Shown here: positions 43,274 through 52,336 of the stretch, in pieces
Layout of the letters: every line of letters starts with the position of its first letter
Position numbering within the stretch: position 1 is the first letter of the stretch
NCBI GenBank assembly: GCA_963807865.1
Contig: CAWEDK010000015.1
Location: 1-64,000 of the forward strand
Length of the DNA: 64,000 nucleotides
Direction of reading: 5' to 3'
Source of the DNA: VAZQ01 sp963807865
GTDB lineage: Bacteria > Pseudomonadota > Alphaproteobacteria > Rhizobiales > Xanthobacteraceae
Position numbers and translations under genes: made by a program
Notes under the pieces: model-generated
What the model was told of the DNA's origin: nothing
What the model saw: the letters and a program-made list of their open reading frames with translations, nothing else
The model's database searches: none

Positions 43274-44545
43274 ATGAGCACTGACGACGCTTCGACTGCC
43301 GGGACTGCCGGCCCCCCAAACAGCCAAAACCGCCGCCGTCCGGCGCCGACCATCGAACTGGCAGCGACCGAGGTACGAGACGATGCACAATCCCGGGCCG
43401 AGGCAAGCGCGCACGTTGGTGAAGGTCTTGAGGGCGCGGAACTGAATACCGGAGGGCGCACCGTGAGCAGTACTTGGCGGCTTGTCGGCGCCGCGGTCGG
43501 CGGCGGTCTCGTCGCGCTTCTCGGGTTTCTGGCTGTGGATACGGCGTTGCGGTCCGGTCAAGGCGATGGGCTCCTCGAGGCGCGGCTGGCGCGGGCGGAG
43601 CAGCAGGTGCGCGAACTGGCCGAGCGTCCGGCCCCGGCGCAGTCCGATCCCGCTGCCGTCACGGCACTGACCGGCCGGCTCGCTAAAGTGGAAAGCACGC
43701 TCGCCGGGTTGCGGCCGCCGCCGTCCGCCGACCCGGCGCTGGCGAACCGAATCGCCACGATCGAGGGCGAGGTGAAGTCGTCCGGCGAGATCGTCGCGAT
43801 CCTCAGCCGCCGCACCGACGATACCGCCACGCTTGCCCGCGAGACGCGCCAGCGCGCCGACGTCAATGCGGCCGCGATCGCGGAACTGGGGCCGAAGGTT
43901 GCACGGCTGGGAGCCTCGCCGGTCGTCGAGCGCGGCGATCACGATGCCTTGTCGAAGCGCGTTGCTGCAATTGAGAGCAGCGAAAAGGCGCTCGCCGCCG
44001 AGCTTGCGAAGCGTCCGGTGGAAGGCGCCACCGATCGGGCCGTTCGGTTCGCAGTCGCCGCCGCGGCGCTGCGCGACGCGGTCGATCGCGGCGCGCCGTT
44101 TGCCCAGTTGCTGGCGACGACCAAGCCGTTCGTCGCGGACAGCAAGCAACTCGCGCCGCTCGAAGTCTTCGCGGCGACCGGCGTCCCGTCGGTCGCGGTG
44201 CTGGCGCAGCAACTGTCCGAACTCGCGCCGGCGCTCTACCAGGCAGCCGGGGTAGCGCCGCGAGACAACGGACTGTTCGACCGGCTGGCTGCCAACGCCG
44301 AGAGGCTCGTCCGGCTCCGGCCGGTGCAGGACGTGCCGGGCACCGATCCGGCCGCGATGGTTGCGCGCATCGAATTCAGGGCCGTGCATTCCGACATCGC
44401 GGGCGCGCTTACCGAGTTGGCCAGGCTGCCCGCCAATGTGCGTGCTCCGGCGGAGGACTGGATCAAGCGCGCCGAAGCGCGTACGGCTGCGATTCAGTCG
44501 GGCAATCGGATCGCAGCCGATGCTCTGGCGGCGCTCGGGAAGTGA
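43274..44545 (+). CDS. Mitofilin/COG4223-like inner-membrane protein
   Basis: 423 codons. A polar, disordered N-terminus is followed by one membrane helix (WRLVGAAVGGGLVALLGFLAV, about residues 65-85). A long coiled-coil segment comes next (ARLARAEQQVRELAE through KVESTLAGL). A C-terminal helical domain (FAVAAAALRDAVDRGAPFAQLL, then VRAPAEDWIKRAEARTAA) resembles the mitofilin core. Alphaproteobacterial mitofilins are encoded between hemD and hemY and shape intracytoplasmic membranes; heme genes are their constant neighbours, as here. ATG at 43,274 was chosen because upstream in-frame codons add no conserved residues and an AGGA lies nearby. Confidence 0.85.
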   Translation: MSTDDASTAGTAGPPNSQNRRRPAPTIELAATEVRDDAQSRAEASAHVGEGLEGAELNTGGRTVSSTWRLVGAAVGGGLVALLGFLAVDTALRSGQGDGLLEARLARAEQQVRELAERPAPAQSDPAAVTALTGRLAKVESTLAGLRPPPSADPALANRIATIEGEVKSSGEIVAILSRRTDDTATLARETRQRADVNAAAIAELGPKVARLGASPVVERGDHDALSKRVAAIESSEKALAAELAKRPVEGATDRAVRFAVAAAALRDAVDRGAPFAQLLATTKPFVADSKQLAPLEVFAATGVPSVAVLAQQLSELAPALYQAAGVAPRDNGLFDRLAANAERLVRLRPVQDVPGTDPAAMVARIEFRAVHSDIAGALTELARLPANVRAPAEDWIKRAEARTAAIQSGNRIAADALAALGK

Positions 44546-44584
44546 TATGGTCGGGCCATTTCCGGCAATTGCAGTAAGGTCGCG

Positions 44585-46235
44585 ATGATCCGCGTCATCA
44601 TCTATCTCATCGTCATGGGCCTGTTGGCCTGTATCGCGGTCTGGTTCGCCGACCGGCCCGGCGAAGTCTCGGTGACGTGGCAGGGCTGGCGGCTCGAAAC
44701 GTCGGTGATGATGCTGCTGGTCGCAATGGCGACGGTGGCGGTGATCGCCGTGATGCTGTGGTCGCTTGCGCGCTCGATCTGGCGCTCGCCCGACACGCTT
44801 GCCCGCTATCTGGGCGCGCGCCGCGGCATGCGCGGATATCATGCGGTCTCGCGAGGACTGATCGCGATCGGCTCCGGCGATGTGCGTGCCGCGCGCAAAT
44901 ACGTCGAGGAGGCCAACCGCCACGCCCCCGGCGAGCCGCTCACGCTGCTGCTCAGCGCGCAGACCGCCCAGCTCGCGGGTGACGGCGCGCAGGCCGAGCG
45001 CGGATTCCACCAGATGGCCGGCCGCGACGATACCCGGCTGCTCGGCCTGCACGGGCTCTACATCGAAGCGCAGCGTCGCGGCGACGTGGCGACGGCGCAG
45101 CTCTACGCCGAGGAAGCCGCCCGGCAGGCGCAGGTGCCGGCCTGGGCCGGGCAGGCGGTGCTCGAATTCCGCTGCGTGACCGGCGACTGGGCGGGTGCGA
45201 TCGAGCGGCTCGACCGCAACATGAAGAGCGGCCTGATCGACAAGGCGTCCTATCAGCGCCAGCGCGCCGTACTGTTGACCGCGCGGGCGCTCGCCAGCGA
45301 GGAGATGGAGCGCGACCGCGCCAAGACCTATGTGCTGGAGGCCGTGAAGCTCGCCCCCACGCTGGTGCCTGCCGCCGTGCTCGCGGCACGCCTGCTGGGC
45401 GAGGCCGGAGAGCTGCGCAAGGCCGGCCGCATCATCGAAGTCGCGTGGCGGACCAATCCGCATCCCGACCTGGCCGAAGGTTACGCACATCTGCGGCCCG
45501 GCAATTCGGCGCGCGAGCGGCTCGCCCGGATCCAGTCGCTGGCCGAAAAGTCGCCCGGCAATATCGAGGCCGCGCTGGCGGTCGGTCGCGCGGCGCTCGA
45601 CGCACAGGAGTTCGCCGTCGCCCGGCAAGCGCTGGTGCCGCTTGCCGTCACGCCGACGCAGCGGGTGGCGGCGCTGATGGCCGAGCTCGAGGAAAAGGAA
45701 CACAACGACGAGGGCCGCGCGCGCGAATGGATGGCGCGGGCGTTGCACGCCCGGCGCGATCCGGCCTGGACGGCGGATGGCTTCGTGTCCGAGCGCTGGT
45801 TGCCGATCTCGCCGGTTACCGGCCGGCTCGATGCGTTCGAGTGGAAGGATCCGCTGTCCGGCCTCGACCGTGATCGGCCGATGATCGAGGCGGGGCACGA
45901 TCGCCGACGCCGCCGTCAATGTCCCGGCGACGGTCGAGCGCCGCCCGGCGCATGAGGCACCGCTCGATCTTGCGGTCGAAAAGCCGGCACCCGCGCCGCC
46001 GCGCGCCGAGGAGCCTCGTCCTGAGCCGGTGATCGAGCCGCCGCCGGCCTCGGGCGGCCCGCGTCTGCGCGCCACGCGGTCCGAGCCGCCGGTGTCGCAT
46101 CCGCCGGCCGTCATCCCGTTGGTGCATGCGCCTGACGATCCGGGACCCGATGTCGAAGCGACGGTCGAGCCGGTGCCGGAGAGCGAGGCCAAGCCCGATG
46201 TCTGGGGCCGCCTGCGGCAGTATTTCAAGACCTAG
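44585..46235 (+). CDS. hemY: HemY heme-biosynthesis-associated TPR membrane protein (one frameshift near the end)
   Basis: Two N-terminal membrane helices (IIYLIVMGLLACIAVWFAD and VMMLLVAMATVAVIAVMLW) precede a TPR domain with PDTLARYLGARRGMRGYHAVSRGLIAIGSGD, the HemY_N signature, and a conserved WTADGFVSERWLPISPVTGRLDAFEW. The protein is an inner-membrane factor linked to late heme synthesis in Proteobacteria, not the protoporphyrinogen oxidase of Bacillus with the same name. An extra base in a GGGG run near 45,895 moves the frame. A proline-rich acidic tail then ends GRLRQYFKT at 46,235. If the shift were real the product would stop at 45,955, losing only the tail. Confidence 0.9.
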
Positions 46236-46425
46236 CCGCGCGGTCCCGAAAAGTTGCTGCTTTTCGGATCAGATTGTCGGCCGAACGAAGGTTTTGAGAG
46301 GCCCGGCGACGTTCTCGAACCGGGTTCTATGCCGCGCCGATGGCAGCTTAGGCCATCGGCCGCGCGCCTTGCCAAGCCCGGCCGCAGCCGATATCAGGGC
46401 GCATTCGCGATCCGGGGCCTCTTGG

Positions 46426-46501
46426 GCCGCAATAGCTCAGCCGGTAGAGCACGTCATTCGTAATGACGGGGTCGGGGGTTCGAATCCCTCTTGCGGCACC
46501 A
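46426..46501 (+). tRNA. tRNA-Thr (CGU anticodon)
   Basis: A complete cloverleaf: acceptor GCCGCAA/TTGCGGC, D-stem GCTC/GAGC, anticodon stem CGTCA/TGACG with loop TTCGTAA (anticodon CGT), T-arm with TTCGAAT, discriminator A and encoded CCA. It reads ACG codons. It lies 190 bases after hemY and marks the left edge of a region of mobile and accessory genes. Confidence 0.97.
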
Positions 46502-46711
46502 CACTTAGTCGAAAATCAGCGACTCTGGGAGGCCTCCGGTAAGCGCCCGATCAGCAGGCCACGCCGCACCACCATCGGGATGCGCTTGGATGTTTGCCAG
46601 TTAGCATCGATTGTCCTCGACGGAGCATGAACTGATAAGCGCGTGATGCAGAACGTCGCGTGTAATCGAGAAACCGGCAGGAGCCTGTTGTGAAGCCCGT
46701 GATGGGTTTGG

Positions 46712-47782
46712 TTATCGCGTCGTCACGTCGTCGCCGTGTACGAAGCCCGCAACCCTGTTTAGAAAATCGACCAAGTACCAATTTTGGCCTCTGTATTTCC
46801 CGACTACCCTGCTCCCGTGATCACTCATCACTTGAGCTTTTTCGTCCGGTTCGACCCGAACAGGGGCATTCTCCTTAATTCGATACAATTCTCCATCAAC
46901 CGGATCGATGATGGTGCTGACCTGCTCCCCAACTTGCCCTCGTTTATAAGGAGAGTCTGTTCCGGTTATGCCCCTGGTGGGGCGTGCTGCGAACTCAGTT
47001 GGTGTGAGCCCGTTGAGGCTCGTGTGCGGTCGGTTGGTGTTGTAGTCGATCCTCCATTCTTCGATGATCTGGCGCGCCTCGTTGAGGTTGGCGAACAGGT
47101 GCTCATTGAGGCACTCGTCGCGCAGCCGGCCGTTGAAGCTCTCCACGAAGCCATTCTGCATCGGTTTGCCCGGCGCGATGTAGTGCCATTCGACGCCGCG
47201 CTCCTGCTGCCAGGCCAGGATGGCGTTCGAGGTGAGCTCGGTGCCGTTGTCGCTGACGATCATGCGGGGGCAGCCTCGTCGTCTCGACGATGCGATCGAG
47301 TTCGCGAACGACGCGCAGAGCCGGTGAGCGAGGTGTCGACCACCAGGCCCAGGCACTCCCGCGTGAAGTCATCGACCAGCGGTGAGGATGCGGAAGCGCC
47401 GGCCGCTCACCAGCGTGTCCACCACGAAGTCGAGCGACCAGCGCAGATTGCGATCCTGCGGGATCGCCATCGGCGCCCGGGTGCCGAGCGCCCGCTTGCG
47501 GCCGCCGCGTTTGCGCACGGTGAGCCGCTCTTCCTTGTAGAGCCGGTAGAGCTTCTTGTGGTTGAGCTTGATGCCCTGGCGCTCCAGCAGCAGCCCGAGA
47601 CGCCGGTAGCCGAACCGCCGGCGTTGTGACGCCAGCTCCCGCAGCTTGGTCCGCAAGCCCTTCATCGCCAGTCCTCTTCGAGGCATAGCGATAGGTCTTC
47701 GGATGCAGGCCGACGAGCCCACAGGCCCGCCGCTGCGAGTAGCCCTTCTCTCGACCGCCCAGGTCACAGCACGCTTCCGCAA
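46712..47782 (-). pseudogene. IS3-family transposase OrfB, several indels, reading on into a non-IS SH3-like C-terminus
   Basis: The DDE integrase core is readable across frames. It has LRELASQRRRFGYRRLGLLLE (HTH_21 type) and WSLDFVVDTL with the first Asp. IVSDNGTELTSNA has the second Asp, and NGFVESFNGRLRDECLNEHLF has the Glu. IIEEWRIDYNTNRPHTSLNGLTPTEF follows. Indels near 47,700, 47,660, 47,380, 47,325 and 47,285 make it inactive as written, although they look like the errors of the left part. The frame has no stop before the IS end at 46,918. It continues 68 codons into flanking DNA coding for an SH3b-like piece (NAPVRVEPDEKAQVM, then KYRGQNWYLVDFLNRVAGFVHGDDV). Confidence 0.8.
46918..46930. 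repeat. IS left terminal inverted repeat
   Basis: TGACCTGCTCCCC, identical to the complement of 48,105-48,117. Confidence 0.85.
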
Positions 47783-47790
47783 GCTGGGCG

Positions 47791-48056
47791 TTAGAAGTTT
47801 TTTCCGAGCATCTCCTTCAGCGTCGATGCATCCAGCATCGACTCCGCCAGCAGCTTCTTCAGCTGCGGTTCTCGTCCTCCAGCGCCTTCAGCTTGCGGGC
47901 GTCGGAGACCTCCATCCCGCCATAGCGCGACCGCCACTTGTAGAACGTCGCATCGCTGATGCCGTGCTTGCGGCACACCTCGCCGGCCGACAGCCCGGCA
48001 GCGTGCTCCTTCAGCACCTTGATGATCTGCTCTTCGGTAAATCTGCTCTTACGCAT
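47791..48056 (-). pseudogene. IS3-family transposase OrfA (HTH_8), one-base deletion
   Basis: 88 codons: MRKSRFTEEQIIKVLKEH, then the helix-turn-helix VCRKHGISDATFYKWRSRYGG and the leucine-zipper segment ARKLKALEDENR. A missing A in CGCAAGCTG near 47,862 gives a premature stop. The frame then resumes as LKKLLAESMLDASTLKEMLGKNF to 47,791. OrfA binds the IS ends and supplies the N-terminus of the OrfAB fusion transposase. Confidence 0.85.
47797..47803 (-). promoter_or_regulatory. Programmed -1 frameshift slippery site (A AAA AAC)
   Basis: The last codons of orfA (AAA AAC TTC TAA) contain the heptamer A-AAA-AAC. Slipping back by one gives CTT CTA ACG, which continues straight into the OrfB frame, as in other IS3 elements. 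Confidence 0.7.
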
Positions 48057-48104
48057 GTCCGTCTCCCGAGGGAACGGACTCTACCCAAAATCGGGGGCAT
48101 TTAA

Positions 48105-48117
48105 GGGGAGCAGGTCA
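48105..48117. repeat. IS right terminal inverted repeat
   Basis: GGGGAGCAGGTCA, the exact complement of the left terminal repeat at 46,918-46,930. Confidence 0.85.
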
Positions 48118-48439
48118 GGATGTTGCCCGCAGTCAGGCCGATAAGGAGGGTGTCCGCGTCTTTGTGATCGAGCCAATGCGCTAGTTCGCGAGCAACCCAA
48201 GGGGAGTGAGCTGCTTCGGGCGAGGCCAGCAGGATAAAATATCGAGACTCATCTAGTGCTTTCGCAATGTCAGGCCAAAGCTTGGCTGTTGCCGGCAAAC
48301 TTGCATCGTCGCGGAATACGCGCAGCAGACGGCGCCGATACCAGGGCTTGCCGAGGATTTGCGTGACCGATTGCAAAGCTTCGGCAACCGCGTAGTCCTC
48401 GGCGTGGCTATAGGAAATGAAAGCGTCATAGCGCGCCAT
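48118..48439 (-). pseudogene. TIR-domain protein, N-terminal 107 codons, cut by the IS
   Basis: ATG at 48,439 has GGGAGGGAAT upstream. The peptide MARYDAFISYSHAEDYAVAE, then WYRRRLLRVFRDDASLPAT, YFILLASPEAAHSPWVARELAHWL and DADTLLIGLTAG is a TIR domain with the Ser/Glu-containing pocket of the bacterial NAD-hydrolysing type (E in VARELAHW). In rhizobia this N-terminus usually opens long multidomain proteins (TIR followed by WD40, TPR or NACHT-like parts). The frame meets the IS end after LTAGN and stops 17 bases inside it. The 68-codon SH3-like tail beyond the other IS end may be its lost C-terminus or another gene. Confidence 0.8.
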
Positions 48440-48831
48440 ATTCCCTCCCGGTCAAATCCAGCCAATACGGCACTGGCCGCGAGCAACCGCAGCCTGAAGC
48501 ATGGTCGAGGCAAGATAATGGATATCGGCTGGGCGCGGGTCTTCCGTAAGTTCGGGGTCCTAGACCTGGTGACCGGTCACTGCCCAAGAACCGGGCGCGC
48601 TGTCGCTACGATGGCCCCCGGGCCGACGCTCGCGCAGGTGCGCAGCGGTTCCTGCCCGGCGTGGGGCTGCTGCGAGCGATTCGGTCTAGTAGCCGGTCGA
48701 TGTTGCCGCGGCGGACGCCGGCAATCGGATGCCTGCCAAGCTTCGGGTAGAGCAGAATTTGAGAGATCAGGCCAAATAGGCGTCGTGGACCAACGCGGAC
48801 TGAGTTTCATGCTGTTCTGGCAACGTGTCGC
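48440..48831. other. No gene seen between the TIR remnant and the patatin gene
   Basis: About 390 bases with short frames only, none with a ribosome site and a family-like sequence. It may hold decayed coding sequence. Confidence 0.4.
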
Positions 48832-49926
48832 TCAAGCCCAAAACATTCGGATCTTTCCGGCCTCGCTCTTGGAGCGATCGTATCCGGCCTTAAGTGCCGG
48901 TTCGATCTGTTTGGGATCGAGAAGATTGACGCCTTTCGGAGTGCCCGCAATGATGAGCATTCCCTTGGTCCCGGTCGCCTCCAGGTCCTTCATCTCGTTG
49001 TGAACGTTATGCGGGATGCCGCTGAGTAAGCTGCCCTCGTAACCGTCCGTCAAAGTGATCACCAACGCCCGCTTCGAGCCTGCGACCACGTCGGTGTGCG
49101 CCCATGTCCTGGAAATTCCGCCATCCATGCAATAGCGCTGTCCGAGCTGAGTCGGTCCGATCACGCCCGGCAGCGACGAACTGGCTGCCACGGCGTGCGC
49201 CAGGGGGATATTGTTCCTCCGCGCTGCCTCCTGCCCGATGACGAGACGTTCGCCGGTGTAGCAATCGTTGGCAGTCGTATACATCTTGGCGACCGGCCAG
49301 TCGGTCCGGCTGTCTCCGGTCAACAATCCCGCCAGGCGATCGACGGCATTGCCATTGACCTTGTTGTCCGCGGCCAATGCAGCATGTCCGATGGCGCGAA
49401 TGGATTCGGGACTGCCGTCCTTGACGCTGAAGTTGATCTCTTGCGCCCGCTTCTGACTGATGTTGGGAGCCGTCACGGGTGCCAGCTTGGCGAACAGGCC
49501 CGGGAAGTGACCGAAGAATTCAAATGCCCGTCTGAGACGCTGAAATTCTCCGGACGTCAGGGATGATCCGGCATAAGCGCCGGCCGAGGTGCCGACCACC
49601 ATTTCGGCCACGTTGGGATCGACCCCCTGCTCCAGGAGTCCGTGGAAGAACCCGCAATACCAAGCGACGTAATATTCGCCGCCGCCGCCCAGGACCAATG
49701 TCCGGTCGAGTCCTTTCGCCAAGTTCGAGACCGTGGGGGCATCGGGGGCCCGGCGCGCCAGTCCATCGCCTGCGAACAGCTTGTCGGAAATCGACGCGGC
49801 CATTGCGGCAGCGTCATATCCTACGGGATTTGGCGCCGGTGTCTGTGCTGACGCGCCAGCCGTCGTCAGACCGGCTACACCAATGGTCGCCGACGTTAGT
49901 AAAACGCGCCTTGAGAGTTCTGTCAT
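48832..49926 (-). CDS. Tat-exported patatin-like phospholipase
   Basis: 364 codons. The N-terminus SRRVLLTSATIGVAGLTTAGASAQ is a twin-arginine signal, so the folded enzyme is exported. The patatin core has the oxyanion LVLGGGGEYYVAW, the nucleophile in VGTSAGAYAG (G-x-S-x-G) and the catalytic Asp in CMDGG. The family hydrolyses acyl chains of lipids as a Ser-Asp dyad. ATG at 49,926 has AAGGAG seven bases upstream; the in-frame GTG two codons earlier is too close to it. No partner genes point to the substrate. It is intact and sits in the accessory stretch between the tRNA and argG. Confidence 0.88.
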   Translation of the reverse strand: MTELSRRVLLTSATIGVAGLTTAGASAQTPAPNPVGYDAAAMAASISDKLFAGDGLARRAPDAPTVSNLAKGLDRTLVLGGGGEYYVAWYCGFFHGLLEQGVDPNVAEMVVGTSAGAYAGSSLTSGEFQRLRRAFEFFGHFPGLFAKLAPVTAPNISQKRAQEINFSVKDGSPESIRAIGHAALAADNKVNGNAVDRLAGLLTGDSRTDWPVAKMYTTANDCYTGERLVIGQEAARRNNIPLAHAVAASSSLPGVIGPTQLGQRYCMDGGISRTWAHTDVVAGSKRALVITLTDGYEGSLLSGIPHNVHNEMKDLEATGTKGMLIIAGTPKGVNLLDPKQIEPALKAGYDRSKSEAGKIRMFWA

Positions 49927-50179
49927 GGCCACGCTCCTTGAGAAGAGACGACACAGCGCTTCAGAAAAGTTCGTTTGTATTAATAACCTGAGTTGTTCTT
50001 CGCGCTGATTTGGGAAGTCTGAACGAACGCTTCGCCGAGCATCGCACCAAGTGAAGCCTTACCGAAACCATCCTTAGCACGGAGTGAAGAGACACATATG
50101 GCTTCACTATAAATGGAGTTCGAATTGCGAGTACCCCGAGAGCCATCATCTCGGTGCCGCGACGGCAAGCGCTCGGACA

Positions 50180-50590
50180 TCATCCAGCGGGAGTACGCGC
50201 AGGTGGCCTCTGAAGGCGCACGATCTCGTCAATGACGCTTCTCAGACCCGCATCTATGAGAAGATATCCGGCAACGGCAACACATACCAAAATTGCGAGC
50301 AGAATCATCACCCGGACATTCTGGTTCTTGATCGAGGGAAATACATTGGGGATCACCCACCACCGGACATAGGAAAAGCAGTAGACGAACAAAGCAGAAT
50401 AGGCCGCAAACGCAACAGCCCGGAGCAGCCAGTTGTCCGTGGCCTCTGCCAGCAATTGCAGCCCGGCGACGGTGATGACGTTCCTTGCGAATTCCAGCCA
50501 CCACCTGGATATGACCCGCAGCTCGTCCGATGCGGCCTGCTCGTCCTTTGGGTCGAGAAGGTGCTTGCGAACACTCGCCCACATGTCCAT
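50180..50590 (-). CDS. Small integral membrane protein of unknown function
   Basis: 136 codons from an ATG with GGGGAG four bases upstream. A polar N-terminal helix with charged residues (KHLLDPKDEQAASDEL) is followed by three hydrophobic segments: VITVAGLQLLAEAT, LLRAVAFAAYSALFVYCFSYVRWWV and VMILLAILVCVAVAGYLLI. A short basic tail ends ARTPAG. I do not recognise the family. It is less GC-rich than argG and stands alone in the accessory region. Confidence 0.65.
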   Translation of the reverse strand: MDMWASVRKHLLDPKDEQAASDELRVISRWWLEFARNVITVAGLQLLAEATDNWLLRAVAFAAYSALFVYCFSYVRWWVIPNVFPSIKNQNVRVMILLAILVCVAVAGYLLIDAGLRSVIDEIVRLQRPPARTPAG

Positions 50591-50899
50591 CCGGCTCCCC
50601 TATTTGTGCCCTGCTTCGCCCAGTCAGGATGTAGCTCGTCAAGCGAGTTCCGTTGGGGGCTATCGGGAATCCCTCTTAGTCGCAGTGTACACCTCGTTGC
50701 CGCGCGCTTGTCGGATTCGATGAAATCGATGGTGGAGTGTGCACACCTTCCGCCCGGGCTATCGACGCCTGCCGTTGATAGCCCGGAAGGGCCGCGGGAG
50801 CGCGACGCGAAGGTCGATCCGGGTCTTGGCCGACGCCCGGGCCGCTTGCGCCCTTCGCCTTTCTGCCTATAGTCCGCGCCGCTTCAACACGCGCCGTCG

Positions 50900-50920
50900 T
50901 GCCCGGCCTTGCGCCGGGCA
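50900..50920. repeat. Palindromic intergenic repeat upstream of argG
   Basis: TGCCCGGC-CTTGC-GCCGGGCA, an 8-bp perfect stem within a GTCGTGCCCGG...CCGGGCATCCACG frame common as an intergenic palindrome in Bradyrhizobium-like genomes. It may form an RNA hairpin or terminator. The rest of 50,591-51,034 holds no gene. Confidence 0.55.
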
Positions 50921-50963
50921 TCCACGCCTGAGCTTAGAAAGCAAGCTGTGGATGGCCGGGAAT

Positions 50964-50981
50964 CAGGGCGTTTACGCCCTG
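50964..50981. repeat. Hairpin in the argG leader region
   Basis: CAGGGCG-TTTA-CGCCCTG, a 7-bp perfect stem with a four-base loop, 54 bases before the argG ATG. It could act in the 5' leader, but no T-tract follows. Confidence 0.45.
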
Positions 50982-51034
50982 TCTTCGACGGGCAATGCCC
51001 CCGGACATGACGAGGGACGGATGGACGGAGTTCG

Positions 51035-52270
51035 ATGGCTGGACGTGACGTGAAGAAGGTGGTTCTCGCCTATTCGGGCGGGCTCGACACCTCGATCATC
51101 CTGAAGTGGCTGCAGCAGACCTACGGCTGCGAGGTGGTCACATTCACGGCTGATCTCGGCCAGGGCGAGGAGCTTGATCCGGCGCGTAACAAGGCGCTGC
51201 TGCTCGGCATCAAGCCGGAGAACATTTTCATTGAGGACCTGCGCGAAGAGTTTGTGCGCGACTACGTCTTTCCAATGTTCCGGGCGAATGCGCTGTACGA
51301 AGGCCAGTACCTGCTCGGCACCTCGATCGCGCGCCCGCTGATCGGGAAGAAGCAGATCGAAATCGCCCAACGCGTCGGGGCCGATGCGGTGGCGCACGGC
51401 GCGACCGGCAAGGGCAACGACCAGGTGCGGTTCGAGCTGACCTACTACGCGCTCAACCCGGCGATCAAGATCGTCGCGCCCTGGCGCGAATGGAGCTTCA
51501 AGGGCCGCAGCGACCTGCTCGACTTCGCCCGCCAGCATCAGATCCCGATCGCCAAGGACAAGGAGGGCGAGGCGCCATTCTCGGTCGACGCAAACCTGCT
51601 GCACTCGTCATCGGAGGGCAAGGTGCTGGAGGATCCGGCCGCCGAGGCACCGTCGATCGTCTATCAGCGAACCATCTCGCCGATGGAAGCGCCCGACCGG
51701 GCGACCGATGTCCGCGTCGGCGTCGAGCGCGGCGACGCCGTCTCGCTCGACGGCAAGCGGCTGTCGCCCGCCGCGCTGTTGACGAGGCTCAACGAACTCG
51801 GCCGCGCCAACGGTATCGGCCGCATTGACCTGGTCGAGAACCGCTTCGTCGGCATGAAATCGCGCGGCATCTATGAGACGCCGGGCGGGACTATCCTGCT
51901 GGCGGCGCATCGCGCCATCGAGTCGATCACGCTCGACCGTGGCGCCGCGCACCTCAAGGACGAGCTCATGCCGCGCTACGCGGAACTGATCTACAACGGC
52001 TTCTGGTTCGCGCCGGAGCGGGAGATGCTGCAGGCGCTAATCGACAAGAGCCAGGAGCACGTCGAGGGCGAGGTGCGGCTCAAGCTTTACAAGGGCAACG
52101 TCATGGTGACGGGCCGCGAAAGCCCGCGTTCGCTCTACGCCTCCGACCTCGTCACCTTCGAGGACGACCGCGGCGCCTACGACCAGAAGGACGCCGAAGG
52201 CTTCATCAAGCTCAATGCGCTTCGCCTGCGCACGCTGGGCCAGCGCCGCCGCAAGCTCGACAAGGGCTAG
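51035..52270 (+). CDS. argG: Argininosuccinate synthase
   Basis: 411 codons, full length. ArgG joins citrulline and aspartate with ATP to argininosuccinate in arginine synthesis in the cytoplasm. The N-type pyrophosphatase loop VLAYSGGLDTSIILKWL, GTSIARPLI, HGATGKGNDQVRFEL, GIGRIDLVENRFVGMKSRGIYETPGG and GNVMVTGRESPRSLY are all present. ATG at 51,035 has GGAG four bases upstream. It is monocistronic as far as the window shows; the kinase gene begins 67 bases downstream. Confidence 0.97.
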   Translation: MAGRDVKKVVLAYSGGLDTSIILKWLQQTYGCEVVTFTADLGQGEELDPARNKALLLGIKPENIFIEDLREEFVRDYVFPMFRANALYEGQYLLGTSIARPLIGKKQIEIAQRVGADAVAHGATGKGNDQVRFELTYYALNPAIKIVAPWREWSFKGRSDLLDFARQHQIPIAKDKEGEAPFSVDANLLHSSSEGKVLEDPAAEAPSIVYQRTISPMEAPDRATDVRVGVERGDAVSLDGKRLSPAALLTRLNELGRANGIGRIDLVENRFVGMKSRGIYETPGGTILLAAHRAIESITLDRGAAHLKDELMPRYAELIYNGFWFAPEREMLQALIDKSQEHVEGEVRLKLYKGNVMVTGRESPRSLYASDLVTFEDDRGAYDQKDAEGFIKLNALRLRTLGQRRRKLDKG

Positions 52271-52336
52271 GCGTCCTCCGTTTCAGGCCGCAACGGCCAG
52301 ATTCATATTGGTATCCGCGACACGGCCGGGCCTATC

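Larger units (their letters stand above)
46918..48117 (-). mobile_element. IS3-family insertion sequence (IS407/IS51-like group), 1,200 bp
   Basis: The element is bounded by a perfect 13-bp inverted repeat TGACCTGCTCCCC. The repeat extends imperfectly for about 45 bases on each side (TGCCC at +19 and AGAGTC..GTTCC further in). It holds orfA and orfB on the minus strand with an A6C slippery site between them, the normal IS3 layout and size. The bases flanking the two ends (GGTGC on the left, GGATG on the right) do not match, so no target-site duplication is visible. Both sides carry interrupted minus-strand coding sequence: a TIR domain to the right, an SH3-like tail to the left. Confidence 0.88.

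Noticed and set aside
43079..46228. A 1,049-codon open frame on the minus strand
   Set aside because: It is antisense to hemD, the mitofilin-like gene and hemY, whose protein families are recognisable. Its translation is Arg/Gly/His-rich without any motif, an effect of high GC.
48118..49926. TIR plus patatin as a CBASS or Thoeris defence cassette
   Set aside because: The patatin has a Tat export signal, there is no cyclase, ThsA-like or ancillary gene, and a 390-base gap without coding separates the two.
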